A DNA stretch of 64,000 nucleotides from Hyphomicrobium sp. 99 (GTDB lineage: Bacteria; Pseudomonadota; Alphaproteobacteria; Rhizobiales; Hyphomicrobiaceae), in the NCBI RefSeq assembly GCF_000384335.2, contig NZ_KQ031382.1:2677545-2741544 (forward strand). The letters are read 5' to 3'. The notes beneath the pieces were generated by a model. It was given only the letters and a program-made list of their open reading frames with translations, searched no databases and had not been told where the DNA came from. Made by a program: the position numbers and the translations under genes. This document shows positions 15,910-27,025 of this stretch, piece after piece. Numbering within the stretch: position 1 is the stretch's first letter; every line of letters begins with the position of its first letter.

Positions 15910-17100
15910 ATGAAACTTTCATCGATTTCGGTTCGCCGGCTCGGCGCGGCCATCTGCGTGATCGTGGCCGCCGGCATGATCGCATTGCCGGCACACGGCA
16001 TCGCCCAGACCGAACCCGCCAATCTCGCGCAAAAGATCGCTCAGTACCGTGAGAAACTCGCGGAATACACGAAGGCACGGGCCGAGTACGAAGTGCTGGC
16101 CGGACCTTACTGGGCGAAGATCGCGGAAAAACGCGCATTGCGGATCGCCAAACAACGCAAGAAAGAGCGCACGACCCTCGATGATTATGTCCTCGAGCAA
16201 CCGCCCGTTTACACAGGTCCGCCCAAGCCCGAAGATCCGGAGAAGCGGCCAACCGGCGAAGAGTACATGCCGGTAGTCGAAGATTTCCTGCAGCACGCCA
16301 AAGAACATTTCGGCTTCGTTCCTGAGCGCCCGGCGAGCGATGATCAGTACAGGCACAGCTATGCGCAAACCGCTTTGGCAGCCGGACTGACGCCGGAGCA
16401 ATGCGTCAAGGTCTACGCGTTCGAATCCGGCGGCGAAGGCGGATACGCCATTCAAGCAGGATTGGAATACGGCCGCCCGGGCGAGCGCGCGATCTCGACA
16501 GCGCTCGGCTACAACCAGCTCCTGACAACAAACAGCGTCGAACTGCTCGCAGAAGTCGGCGATAAGTTCGCATCCACCCTGCGCGCGAAAGCCGACGCGG
16601 CAGACGATGCGCGCGGGGTCGAGCTACGGAAAAAAATCGCGACACTCAAAAAGATGATCGCGTTCAGCCAGACCGTCCCCGATCAATGGAGCGCGCACGC
16701 CCGGCTTGCGGAAACGCCCAAAGGCCTCGGAATTCACGCGATCATTCTCGATATCGATATCAGCCCGCTGTTGCAGGTCGAAAAGCTGCTGACATCGGTC
16801 AACTACGCCAAGCGCCAAGGCTACACCAAGCCGCTGACTGCCGCCGAACTCGAGATGATGAACTTGACGGGCGATGGCACCGGCTTTGACATGGTCACGA
16901 TGTCGGATGAGATGAAAAAGAAAATCCCGACGTCGAATTTCTTCCAGCGACGCGGCTACGAGCGCAACTCGGTCGCCATCATCAACAACACGGTCGCCAA
17001 GCTGATCGCCGCCACCGACGCCAAGATGGAATCGGAAGCCCAGCTGCCGGGTGCGCGCGCGCTCGCAGCTGCGTTCGAGATCTATAGCGAAACCCGCTGA
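15910..17100 (+). CDS. Exported hypothetical protein with a lytic-transglycosylase-like segment
   Basis: 396 residues with a signal peptide ending ALPAHGIAQ. Residues about 35-60 are a charged helix. Around residue 175 there is CVKVYAFESGGEGGYAIQAG followed by ISTALGYNQLL; the ESGG and GYNQLL pairing resembles the catalytic Glu and the G-x-x-Q region of SLT-type muramidases. Conservation beyond that is not visible to me. An envelope-modifying enzyme is possible, but this is inference from two short motifs. Confidence 0.6.
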   Translation: MKLSSISVRRLGAAICVIVAAGMIALPAHGIAQTEPANLAQKIAQYREKLAEYTKARAEYEVLAGPYWAKIAEKRALRIAKQRKKERTTLDDYVLEQPPVYTGPPKPEDPEKRPTGEEYMPVVEDFLQHAKEHFGFVPERPASDDQYRHSYAQTALAAGLTPEQCVKVYAFESGGEGGYAIQAGLEYGRPGERAISTALGYNQLLTTNSVELLAEVGDKFASTLRAKADAADDARGVELRKKIATLKKMIAFSQTVPDQWSAHARLAETPKGLGIHAIILDIDISPLLQVEKLLTSVNYAKRQGYTKPLTAAELEMMNLTGDGTGFDMVTMSDEMKKKIPTSNFFQRRGYERNSVAIINNTVAKLIAATDAKMESEAQLPGARALAAAFEIYSETR

Positions 17101-17142
17101 GACCGCCGGTCCCATCGAAGCACGGCGGCGGCCAACAAGCGC

Positions 17143-18858
<1,716 letters not shown>

Positions 18859-18875
18859 TCAAAGGAACCCGACGG

Positions 18876-19457
18876 TTAAAGTGGCCTGCCGCACTGCTGT
18901 GAAACCTCTTGCGTCGCAGCAGCCTGCACGTCCGGAGGCACCGTTTCACTGGAAATTTGCGCCTTCAGGGCGTCGGCTGTTTCACGCGTGTTGCGCGCGG
19001 CAGGCGCAATGCCGTCGCGACCATACGTAACGTCTATCGCGACGACGCGAAGATCGGTCGGCTTGATCGTGACCTGTTGGCCCTTCTCGGCGATCTTCGT
19101 CTTCCCGCACTTGAATGTGGTCTGTGGGGGCGTGGACGTGAATGTCTTCTGATGCTGCTGGAGGCCGTAATCTGCGGCAGCGGCCAACGCGATCTTTTCA
19201 AGCCGGTCTGACGGCGTTCCCGGAGAGCCTGCCGCCGTCACATGAACGCTGCCGTCGGAATTGGCCGAGATGCTGTAGCCGGCCGGCGCAAACAAATTCG
19301 CGGCCTGATAACTCGTGACTGACGCCGTCGTCAGATCGCCGAGCGTCGCGCCGCAACCGCCGAGGTGAAGTAGAACGCCGCTCCCCGCGATGAGCGCCAA
19401 AAAACGCCAAGCTTGGCCGTGCAAACGTCCGAGCCGGATCGACCTGATGTCAGCCAT
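18876..19457 (-). CDS. Putative outer-membrane lipoprotein, hypothetical
   Basis: 193 residues from the ATG at 19457, with GGGGGA upstream. The N-terminus ends in LLHLGGC, a fair lipobox with Cys about 35. The mature chain has two further cysteines (FKCGKT and QQCGRPL at the very end) that may form a disulfide. It contains SISANSDGSVHVTAAG and a coiled central part. No family recognised. It lies between pyrG and secG on the same strand. Confidence 0.6.
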   Translation of the reverse strand: MADIRSIRLGRLHGQAWRFLALIAGSGVLLHLGGCGATLGDLTTASVTSYQAANLFAPAGYSISANSDGSVHVTAAGSPGTPSDRLEKIALAAAADYGLQQHQKTFTSTPPQTTFKCGKTKIAEKGQQVTIKPTDLRVVAIDVTYGRDGIAPAARNTRETADALKAQISSETVPPDVQAAATQEVSQQCGRPL

Positions 19458-19558
19458 GTGTATTCCCCCAAGATTTCCCATTTTTGCAGGGAAACCGCTG
19501 GGGGTCTAGCTGGCCGGGACCTCTGGCCCCGGCAGCGCACATGAAACTGAGGCGTCGA

Positions 19559-19945
19559 CTACTGATTCTGGGGGACGAGTGGCGCGCGGGGCGCGTCGAG
19601 CTTGTCCAAGATGCCGCCACGGGCCGGCGCGGCCTTGGAAGCGTCGCCGCCGGCTGCCGGCGCCTGCGTACCGCTCTGCGGTGCCCCTGCCCCGTTATCA
19701 AAGACCGAGCCCCGCGGTGCGGAATGATTCGCAAGGATCGTCAGCAAAATGCTCGTCGCGAAGAAAGCAGCCGCGAGGCCCGCTGTCGTGCGCGTCAGCA
19801 GGTTGGCCGTTCCCCGCCCGGTCAAGAAGCCGCCGCCACCGCCGCCACCGATCCCGAGCGCTCCGCCCTCGGATTTCTGCAAAAGCACAACGGCGACAAG
19901 CGCCGCGGCGATCATCAAATGGATAACGAGCAGTACGGTGGCCAT
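19559..19945 (-). CDS. secG: Preprotein translocase subunit SecG
   Basis: 128 residues from the ATG at 19945. The SecG pattern is clear: a first membrane helix (TVLLVIHLMIAAALVAVVLLQ), then KSEGGALGIGGGGGGGFLTGRG, then a second helix (TAGLAAAFFATSILLTILA), and a Pro/Ala-rich tail. SecG is the third subunit of the SecYEG channel. In alphaproteobacteria secG is commonly near tpiA and pyrG, as here. Confidence 0.9.
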   Translation of the reverse strand: MATVLLVIHLMIAAALVAVVLLQKSEGGALGIGGGGGGGFLTGRGTANLLTRTTAGLAAAFFATSILLTILANHSAPRGSVFDNGAGAPQSGTQAPAAGGDASKAAPARGGILDKLDAPRAPLVPQNQ

Positions 19946-20105
19946 AGGTATTTTGATCCGGATTGAGCGGGCGCCAAGCCCTGCAAGCGTGCGCCTATAC
20001 ACTAGCCCGTCGCGATGAACCAGCCCTTGGACGCAAGGATAAAGCCGCGAATGTTAACCTGTTTTACTTCGGGAGCCATTTCGGCTCGTCAAGGACCTGG
20101 AGCCA

Positions 20106-20774
20106 TCACTGCCCCGGGTGCGGCATAACCACCGTTTCCCCGAACCCAAACCCCGGCAACGACGGGTCGGGCGTGTAAGGCGGACTGGCGCCCGACGACG
20201 TATCCGCGGCCTGGACGCTCGAACTGGGCTGCTGAATGACCGGTGGCGGCGGAGCTGCGCGTTCCTGAGAAATCTTGGTTTTCGGTGACGCCACAGCCTT
20301 GTCGTTCTCCGCCTTCGGCTCGGCCGGCTTTGCCTTCTTGTGGGTCGCCTTCTTCGGCGCGTCCTTCTTTTCGGGCGCTCCTGGTTTGGTAGCCGCACCG
20401 GGCTTCGGCGGATCGTGCGCGACAGGAGCCGTCGGATCGGCGTCCGAATTGAGTTCGAGGCGAGCCGCAGCCTCGCTTGCCCGCTCGGCTTCAGGCGAAA
20501 GCTTGGCGTCCCGGCAGCCGAATTTCACCTGCTCGTCGAGCTGGATGTAATGCTCGATTTCACGCAGCCGCTCGGCGGGCAGATTGGATTTCGCCCACTG
20601 CGGTCCCTTGCTCATGTCATCGAGAATACCGGACGCGCGGAACTTGATCTGTTCCAGCCGGAGCGTGCTGCAAGTATCAGGATCGACCTTCGGTTGCGTC
20701 GCCCACACCGAAATCGGCGCGCAAAAAGTCAGGGCGATTGCGATAGCGATGGCGTGTCGAAAAAGAAGCAGCAT
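20106..20774 (-). CDS. Exported Ala/Pro/Lys-rich hypothetical protein
   Basis: 222 residues, signal peptide ending APISVWA. The N-terminal part has two cysteines (DTCSTLRL and FGCRDAKL) in a helical domain. The second half is low-complexity, rich in Pro, Ala and Lys (KKATHKKAKPAEPKAE), and probably disordered. Its ATG shares bases with the tpiA stop, so the two are translationally coupled. No family recognised. Confidence 0.6.
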   Translation of the reverse strand: MLLLFRHAIAIAIALTFCAPISVWATQPKVDPDTCSTLRLEQIKFRASGILDDMSKGPQWAKSNLPAERLREIEHYIQLDEQVKFGCRDAKLSPEAERASEAAARLELNSDADPTAPVAHDPPKPGAATKPGAPEKKDAPKKATHKKAKPAEPKAENDKAVASPKTKISQERAAPPPPVIQQPSSSVQAADTSSGASPPYTPDPSLPGFGFGETVVMPHPGQ

Positions 20775-21550
20775 CAGTTCGACTCGTACGCGCGAACTAT
20801 GGCGAGAAAATCGTTTGCCTTGAGGCTCGCGCCGCCAACGAGCGCGCCGTTGACGTTCTCCACAGACATTAGCGTCGCGGCGTTGTCCGGCTTCACCGAG
20901 CCACCATAGAGGATGCGCATCCCGGCACCTTCGGTTCCAAACAGATCCACGAGATCGTGGCGAATCGCTTCATGGACGATTCGAACATCTTCAGGCGTCG
21001 GCGTCAGCCCCGTTCCGATGGCCCAAACGGGTTCATAGGCCACAATCGTATTGGCCGCGCTCGATCCCTTCGGCAGCGACCCCTTGAGTTGCGTCGACAC
21101 CACACCAAGTGTCGCACCGGCGACGCGTTCGTCCTTGGTCTCTCCGACGCAGACGATCGCAATCAAGCCGGCGCGATGTGCGGCCTCCGCCTTCGCCCTC
21201 ACGTCTTCGTTCGATTCACCATGATCGGCACGCCGCTCCGAATGACCGACGATCACCGCGGTCGCGCCTGCATCTTTGAGCATTTCAGCGGAAATATCGC
21301 CCGTATGAGCGCCGCTCGGCTTGGCATGACAATCCTGCCCGGCGAGCAAAACCGGACGATTCCCGACGGAGCCCGCAAACCCCGCGATAAGAGTTGCAGG
21401 AGGCGCGATCATCACGTCGGCAGAAATAGATGCCAGCGGCCCGAGAAGGGCATCACCGACGGCCAGAACCTCGCTGACGCTCGCCTTCAGCCCGTTCATC
21501 TTCCAATTTCCCGCGACCAGGGGCCGAATTTCGCGACGTTCGTTCACCAT
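20774..21550 (-). CDS. tpiA: Triosephosphate isomerase
   Basis: 258 residues from the ATG at 21550, with AGAAGGGA upstream. It carries the classical VAGNWKMNG start, the catalytic region [10 protein letters not shown], and [11 protein letters not shown] with the catalytic Glu. TpiA interconverts glyceraldehyde 3-phosphate and dihydroxyacetone phosphate. Upstream in-frame starts to 21661 are not needed. It is coupled to the exported protein gene downstream. Confidence 0.97.
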   Translation of the reverse strand: MVNERREIRPLVAGNWKMNGLKASVSEVLAVGDALLGPLASISADVMIAPPATLIAGFAGSVGNRPVLLAGQDCHAKPSGAHTGDISAEMLKDAGATAVIVGHSERRADHGESNEDVRAKAEAAHRAGLIAIVCVGETKDERVAGATLGVVSTQLKGSLPKGSSAANTIVAYEPVWAIGTGLTPTPEDVRIVHEAIRHDLVDLFGTEGAGMRILYGGSVKPDNAATLMSVENVNGALVGGASLKANDFLAIVRAYESN

Positions 21551-21767
21551 CCCGTCCCTTCTCTTTGCGGACCAGAACACGCCGTCCCGGTGTTCGCCCT
21601 GGTGAACACTCCGTAACCTCATCCCGGTCGCCCTTGCAATCCGAAACGGCCTGCGCTTCATATCACCCCATCGCTCCGTTTCGCGGAGCGGTTCGCCATC
21701 TGAAGCTCGTTGACCTTGCGCCCTCCCGCGGCAGCGTCACGCTTCCATCAACGGGACGTCATTATCT

Positions 21768-23657
21768 ATGCTCGAAGCTCTAAGACGCGGCGCCCAGACA
21801 CGGGTAGCCAAGCTGCTGTTCGGATTGCTGGTTCTGAGCTTTGGCATCTGGGGCGTCCATGACGTGTTCCGCGGCTGGGGCCGTGGCGCGGTCGCCAAGG
21901 TTGGCAGCACTTCAATTTCGGATGAAGAATTCCGCCGCGCCTACCAGGATGAGCTCGACCGGGTTTCCCAGCAGGCCCGCCAGCGCATCACGGCCGAGCA
22001 GGGCCGCGCATTCGGTCTCGACAAGAAGGTTCTGGCCCAGCTCGTTGCTGGCGCAGCACTCGAGTCTCATGCGCATCAGCTAGGCCTCGCGCTCTCCGAC
22101 AAGACACTCGTCGAAGGCGTCCAGAACGATCCCGATTTCCAGACGGACGGCAAATTCTCGAAGCAGAACTTCGACGGACTGCTCCGTCAGATCGGCCTGA
22201 CCGAGCAAGGCTTCCTGAACTTGCGCCGCAAGGATGAACTTCGCGCCGCGATCATCAGGTCGTTCATCACCGGGCAGACGGTCCCCAAACCACTCCTCGA
22301 CCTCATGCACGCCTACAACGGCGAGAAGCGCGTCATCGAGTGGGTGAAGATCGATCCCGAAGCCGTCACCGTCGCTGAACCGTCGGAGGACAAGCTCAAG
22401 GAGCTCTACGATAAGGACAAGTCGAAATACATGACGCCTGAGTACCGCAAGGTACAGGTCATGACGCTCGGCATCGACGATCTGAAGAAACAGATCACGA
22501 TCACCGACGAGGAAATCGCGAAATCCTACGAGGCGACGAAGGACAGCTACGACAAGCCTGAGGAACGGCGCATTCAGCAGATCGCCTTCAAGGACAAAGC
22601 AACTGCGGAAGCAGCGTTGAAGGATCTCCGCGACGGCAAGAAATCCTTCGGTGACGTCGCTAAGGAAGCTGGCGCCAAGGACACCGACGTCGACCTCGGA
22701 TTGATCACGAAGAAAGCCATGATCGACCCGAAGATCTCCGACGTCGCGTTCACGCTCGAAAAAGACAAATATTCCGACGTCATCGAAGGCCGCTTCGCGA
22801 CGGTGATCCTGCGCGTCACACAGATCGATCCGGGCGTCACCCACACGCTCGCCGACATCAAGGATCAGGTGCGCGACAAGCTCGCGACGGAAAAAGCCAA
22901 GTCCGAGCTGCAGAACAAGCACGACGAGGTTGAAGACAACCGCATTGCCGGCAAGTCGCTGACGGAAATCGCGGAGACCGCGAAGCTCAGCTTCAAGGAA
23001 ATCCCAGCAACCGATGCAACGGGCCTCTCGCCCGACGGCAAGCCCGTCTTGGAAACGCCCGATCTGCGCAAGATCGTTTCTCGCGCGTTTGCACCCGACA
23101 ACAGCTCCGACGACACCGCCATCGAGCTGGCGGACGGCGGCTACGCTTGGGTCAATGTACTCTCCACCGAAGCGCCGAAGCAGAAGCCGTTCGAACAGGT
23201 GAAGGACCAGGTGAAGGAAGACTATACGTCCTCCGAACGTCACCGTCTGATCGATGAGCTGGCGAAGAAGCTTGCCGACCGCGTCAATGCCGGTGAGCCG
23301 ATGACCGCGCTCGAAGCGGAAGCGAAAAACAAGGTCGAGAAGACCGAGCCGCTGACGCGAAAGACCATTCCGCAGAGCATTTCGGACGGGATCGTCGCGC
23401 AGGCCTTTGCTTTATCGAAGGGCAAGGCGGGCCACGGAGCTTCACCCGACCACACGACGGAAATCGTCTTCCAAGTCGCCGACGTAATTCCGGCACCTGA
23501 GGCTTCTCTGACCGAGACGGATCAGTTGACCCGTGAGCTCAATGCCGAACTCGCAAACCAGACGCTTACCGAATATACCGAAGCGCTCAAAAAGCGCCTG
23601 GGCACATCCGTAAACGCTGCGGAAATGAATGCGGCCCTCGGCATCAGCGAAGAGTGA
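21768..23657 (+). CDS. PpiD-like membrane-anchored peptidyl-prolyl isomerase (SurA N-terminal domain)
   Basis: 629 residues. A membrane anchor near residues 15-32 (LLFGLLVLSFGIWGVHDVF) is followed by a SurA_N-type chaperone domain (GSTSISDEEFRRAYQDEL) and a parvulin-like PPIase region around residues 250-360, then a second helical part. PpiD helps newly exported proteins fold on the periplasmic side of the inner membrane. The chain is Lys/Asp/Glu-rich. It precedes trpE by 7 bases, so the two may be co-transcribed, which is a common alphaproteobacterial order. Confidence 0.85.
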   Translation: MLEALRRGAQTRVAKLLFGLLVLSFGIWGVHDVFRGWGRGAVAKVGSTSISDEEFRRAYQDELDRVSQQARQRITAEQGRAFGLDKKVLAQLVAGAALESHAHQLGLALSDKTLVEGVQNDPDFQTDGKFSKQNFDGLLRQIGLTEQGFLNLRRKDELRAAIIRSFITGQTVPKPLLDLMHAYNGEKRVIEWVKIDPEAVTVAEPSEDKLKELYDKDKSKYMTPEYRKVQVMTLGIDDLKKQITITDEEIAKSYEATKDSYDKPEERRIQQIAFKDKATAEAALKDLRDGKKSFGDVAKEAGAKDTDVDLGLITKKAMIDPKISDVAFTLEKDKYSDVIEGRFATVILRVTQIDPGVTHTLADIKDQVRDKLATEKAKSELQNKHDEVEDNRIAGKSLTEIAETAKLSFKEIPATDATGLSPDGKPVLETPDLRKIVSRAFAPDNSSDDTAIELADGGYAWVNVLSTEAPKQKPFEQVKDQVKEDYTSSERHRLIDELAKKLADRVNAGEPMTALEAEAKNKVEKTEPLTRKTIPQSISDGIVAQAFALSKGKAGHGASPDHTTEIVFQVADVIPAPEASLTETDQLTRELNAELANQTLTEYTEALKKRLGTSVNAAEMNAALGISEE

Positions 23658-23664
23658 GACTGAC

Positions 23665-25260
23665 GTGACCGCCTCAACGGCAGCGCCGGCATCGGCCCAA
23701 TCTTCGTCGGCCAATGAGGCGGACGCAAACACAGGGCGCGCGGATATTTTTCCCGCGCCCGATCAGTTCGCCAAGATCTACGATGAGGGCGCACCCCAAG
23801 TCGTGTGGACGCGGCTCATCGCCGATCTCGAGACGCCCGTCTCGGCCTACCTGAAGCTCGGCGAGCGCCGCGCGATGAGCTTCCTCCTCGAGTCGATCGA
23901 GGGCGGATCCGCGCGCGGACGCTATTCCGTCATCGGCCTCGCACCAGACCTGATCTGGAAGGCCAACGGCGACATCGCGGAAATCAATCGATCGCCGGAA
24001 GCCGATCCGGAGGCGTTTACACGCGACGCTAATCCCGCGCTTCAGTCGCTGCGGAAATTGCTCGCCGACAGCGCGATCACCCTTCCCGAAACATTGCCAC
24101 CCATGGCCGCCGGAATTTTCGGCTACATGGGCTACGACACCGTCCGGCTGATCGAAAAACTGCCCGAGATGAAACCGGACGCGCTCGGCGTGCCCGACGC
24201 CATCCTCATCCGTCCGACGCTGATGCTCATCTTCGACAACGTCAAGGATGAGATGATCCTCGTGACGCCGGTCCGGCCGCGCGAGAATATCACGGCAGCC
24301 GACGCCTACGCGCAAGCTCTGGCGCGCATCGAGGGAGCCATCAAGGCACTCGATACCCCGCTTCAGCGCACTGCCTCGACGCCTCAGCCGACCCTGACCC
24401 TGCCCGAACCGCAATCGAACACGTCGCCCGCCGACTACATGGCGATGGTCACGAAGGCGAAGGAATACATCAAAGCCGGCGATATCTTTCAGGTCGTGCT
24501 TTCCCAGCGCTTTTCAGCGCCGTTCGCGCTTCCCTCATTCGCGCTCTATCGCGCTTTGCGGCGTCTCAATCCGTCGCCGTTTCTTTTCCATCTCGATTTT
24601 GGAAACTTCCAGCTCGTCGGATCGTCGCCCGAAATTCTCGTCCGTGCGCGCGACGGCGTTGTCACCATCCGGCCCATCGCCGGCACGGCTCCCCGCGGCG
24701 CGACGGACGCCGAGGACAAGGCGTTGGCAGCAGCGCTCCTCGCCGATCCGAAAGAACGCTCCGAGCATCTGATGCTGCTCGACCTCGGCCGCAACGACGT
24801 CGGCCGCGTTTCCGAACCCGGCAGCGTCACCGTCACCGATAAATTCGTCATCGAGCGCTACAGCCATGTCATGCACATCGTCTCGAATGTGATCGGCAAG
24901 CTCGATGAGAAAAATCACGACGCGATCGACGCCCTGATGGCAGGCTTTCCGGCCGGCACCGTTTCGGGAGCGCCGAAGGTGCGCGCGATGGAAATCATCG
25001 CCGAGTTCGAAAAAGCCAAGCGCGGCCCCTACGCGGGCTGCGTCGGCTACTTCTCGGCGAGTGGCGAGATGGACACCTGCATCGTGCTCCGAACAGCGAT
25101 CCTCAAGGACGGCATGATCCACGTACAGGCCGGCGCCGGAATCGTGCACGACAGCATTCCCGAGAACGAACAGCAGGAATGCATTAATAAGGCGAAAGCC
25201 GTTGTCCGCGCCGCCGAAGAAGCCGTTCGCTTCGCCTCGCGCTCATCCAACACCCGTTAG
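23665..25260 (+). CDS. trpE: Anthranilate synthase component I
   Basis: About 531 residues from a GTG at 23665, 7 bases after the ppiD stop; an ATG at 23629 gives 543 residues and overlaps ppiD. TrpE converts chorismate to anthranilate with ammonia from TrpG. The chorismate-binding domain is complete, with IRPIAGTAPRG, LDLGRNDVGRV, RYSHVMHIVSNV and AGAGIVHDSIPENE. It is separated from trpG by two unrelated genes, so the trp genes form two blocks. No Trp-codon leader peptide is visible upstream. Confidence 0.95.
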   Translation: MTASTAAPASAQSSSANEADANTGRADIFPAPDQFAKIYDEGAPQVVWTRLIADLETPVSAYLKLGERRAMSFLLESIEGGSARGRYSVIGLAPDLIWKANGDIAEINRSPEADPEAFTRDANPALQSLRKLLADSAITLPETLPPMAAGIFGYMGYDTVRLIEKLPEMKPDALGVPDAILIRPTLMLIFDNVKDEMILVTPVRPRENITAADAYAQALARIEGAIKALDTPLQRTASTPQPTLTLPEPQSNTSPADYMAMVTKAKEYIKAGDIFQVVLSQRFSAPFALPSFALYRALRRLNPSPFLFHLDFGNFQLVGSSPEILVRARDGVVTIRPIAGTAPRGATDAEDKALAAALLADPKERSEHLMLLDLGRNDVGRVSEPGSVTVTDKFVIERYSHVMHIVSNVIGKLDEKNHDAIDALMAGFPAGTVSGAPKVRAMEIIAEFEKAKRGPYAGCVGYFSASGEMDTCIVLRTAILKDGMIHVQAGAGIVHDSIPENEQQECINKAKAVVRAAEEAVRFASRSSNTR

Positions 25261-25269
25261 TCGAAACCG

Positions 25270-25294
25270 CCGAAGGTCCTCAACGGACCTTCGG
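25270..25294. terminator. Hairpin at convergent 3' ends of trpE and a membrane-protein gene
   Basis: A perfect 10-bp stem, CCGAAGGTCC with GGACCTTCGG, with a TCAAC loop. It has no U-tract and overlaps the last codons of the minus-strand gene. Confidence 0.5.
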
Positions 25295-25672
25295 CTCCGC
25301 GCGCCAGCGCTTTGCCCAGGCTCGCTGCCATGGCGACCATTTGGGCCGCCAAAGCAGGCTGACGATGCTGTGCCACAGCGCATAGATCGGCAGCCAGAAG
25401 AGCACCCGGATCGGCAACACGCCAAGAGCAAACACCAGGCGCCGGATGCGGTTCGATGCGGACGCTCCGTATTTCTGACTTCGCGCCTTCACCCATGCCC
25501 TGACCCGCTCCTGGCCGAGCACGCGCTCCGCGACCCTGAGCGCGATGAAGGCTGCGATCGCAATCGGCAGCAGCAGCCAAAGCACGATCCAGACAAGTTG
25601 CGTGAAAATCCACCAGACGATGCTGACGAAGAGGCTCAAAAGCCAAAAAAGCGGTGCCAGTAGATAATCCAT
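25280..25672 (-). CDS. Hypothetical membrane protein
   Basis: 130 residues. The N-terminal third is one long hydrophobic stretch holding two helices (LLAPLFWLLSLFVSIVWWIFTQLVWIVLW onward), followed by a basic region and a third hydrophobic segment (LVFALGVLPIRVLFWLP). Trp and Arg are abundant at the C-terminus. No family recognised. Confidence 0.6.
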   Translation of the reverse strand: MDYLLAPLFWLLSLFVSIVWWIFTQLVWIVLWLLLPIAIAAFIALRVAERVLGQERVRAWVKARSQKYGASASNRIRRLVFALGVLPIRVLFWLPIYALWHSIVSLLWRPKWSPWQRAWAKRWRAEPKVR

Positions 25673-25782
25673 TGCGGATGGACCTTGTCATCACGGCAGC
25701 GCGAATCTATGGCCTATCGCTTAACGACACCGACGGCCTGCTGTAAGGTCAGTTCGTCGCGCAACGCCAGCCCAAGGCCGCA

Positions 25783-26295
25783 ATGCTTTCTCTTGCCCTC
25801 CTCCGCCATGCCAAATCAAGCTGGGACGCGAAGGGAATCGACGATTTCGACCGCGCCTTGAATGAGCGGGGGCGCACTGCTGCGCCGATCATGGGAGCAG
25901 TTCTGAAAGAACTCAATTTCGCACCTGAACACATTCTTTGTTCTCCTGCGAAACGGACCCGCGAGACGCTGGAACTGATCAAGCCATTCGTCAAGGAAGC
26001 TGACGTGACGTTCGACGATCAGTTGTATCTCACAAGCCAGGATACACTTTTCGCACGCTTGAAGGACATTCCCGTCGGCGTGAAGAGAGTGCTGATGGTC
26101 GGTCACAATCCCGGTATGCACGGCCTCGCCCTGATGCTGGCGGGCACCGGCGATGCAAAGTCCATATCGCGGTTGGAAGATAAGTTTCCGACCGCCGCCC
26201 TCGCGACCTTCTCCTTTCCGCAAAGGACCTGGCGCGATTTGACGCCCGCCACGGGTCACCTCGAAGCCTTTGTCACCCCCCGCGACCGAGCTTGA
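25783..26295 (+). CDS. SixA-like phosphohistidine phosphatase
   Basis: 170 residues. It starts LALLRHAKSSW, the RHG catalytic motif of the histidine phosphatase superfamily in its SixA form, and contains CSPAKRTRETLE and LMVGHNPGMHGLA with the second catalytic His. SixA in E. coli removes phosphate from histidines of phosphotransfer proteins. The substrate here is unknown. It is on the same strand as trpG, 130 bases upstream of it. Confidence 0.85.
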   Translation: MLSLALLRHAKSSWDAKGIDDFDRALNERGRTAAPIMGAVLKELNFAPEHILCSPAKRTRETLELIKPFVKEADVTFDDQLYLTSQDTLFARLKDIPVGVKRVLMVGHNPGMHGLALMLAGTGDAKSISRLEDKFPTAALATFSFPQRTWRDLTPATGHLEAFVTPRDRA

Positions 26296-26425
26296 AACGC
26301 CGAAACTCTGTCCCGCGTTGAAACAAGCCGTTCGAGGGCCATATTTTCCGTGTCGCGGTGCGTCCGGGGTCTGCTAGAAGGGCGTAGTCCGCGTTGAGAT
26401 GCGCGCCGGCAGACTAAGGGCCAAT

Positions 26426-27022
26426 ATGCTGATCCTGATCGATAACTACGATAGCTTTACCTACAATCTCGTCCATTATCTCGGCGAGCTCGGAGCCGAG
26501 AGCGTCGTCATCCGCAACGACAAGGTTTCAGCCGACGAGGTGCTCGCAAAGAAGCCTCAGGCGATCGTGCTGTCGCCCGGCCCTTGCACGCCGAACGAAG
26601 CCGGTGTCTGCCTCGAACTCATCAAGAAGGCGGGTCCCACAATTCCGCTACTCGGCGTCTGCCTCGGGCATCAGGCGATCGGACAAGCCTACGGCGGCAA
26701 CGTCGTTCGCGCGCCCGCTCCGATGCATGGCAAATTGTCGACGATCTCCAACACGGGCAAAGGCATCTTCAAGGGCCTGCCGCAGCGCTTCGACATCACG
26801 CGCTATCATTCACTCATCGTTGATCGCGCGACGCTTCCCGATTGCCTCGAGGTTACGGCTGAAACCGACGACGGAATCATCATGGGGCTGCAGCACAAAT
26901 CGCATCCCGTCCACGGCGTTCAGTTCCACCCGGAAAGCATCGCTTCCGAGCAGGGCCATGCGCTACTCGCCAACTTCCTTTCGCTTGCAGGCTTCTCTCC
27001 GAAAAGCCGTAAGGCGGCCTGA
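26426..27022 (+). CDS. trpG: Anthranilate synthase component II (glutamine amidotransferase)
   Basis: 198 residues from the ATG at 26426. The class I amidotransferase pattern is intact: [43 protein letters not shown] with the nucleophile Cys, and the final VQFHPESI. It supplies ammonia to TrpE and, as in many bacteria, may also serve para-aminobenzoate synthesis. trpD begins 3 bases after its stop. Confidence 0.93.
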   Translation: MLILIDNYDSFTYNLVHYLGELGAESVVIRNDKVSADEVLAKKPQAIVLSPGPCTPNEAGVCLELIKKAGPTIPLLGVCLGHQAIGQAYGGNVVRAPAPMHGKLSTISNTGKGIFKGLPQRFDITRYHSLIVDRATLPDCLEVTAETDDGIIMGLQHKSHPVHGVQFHPESIASEQGHALLANFLSLAGFSPKSRKAA

Positions 27023-27025
27023 ACC

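Noticed and set aside
19022..19046. A GTAACG...CGAA pair resembling the ECF promoter
   Set aside because: It lies inside the coding part of the lipoprotein gene with a 15-base spacer, so a chance match.
22080..23243. A 387-codon minus-strand ORF opposite the PpiD-like gene
   Set aside because: It is antisense to a recognised gene with a membrane anchor and chaperone domain, and its protein has no motif or ribosome-binding site.
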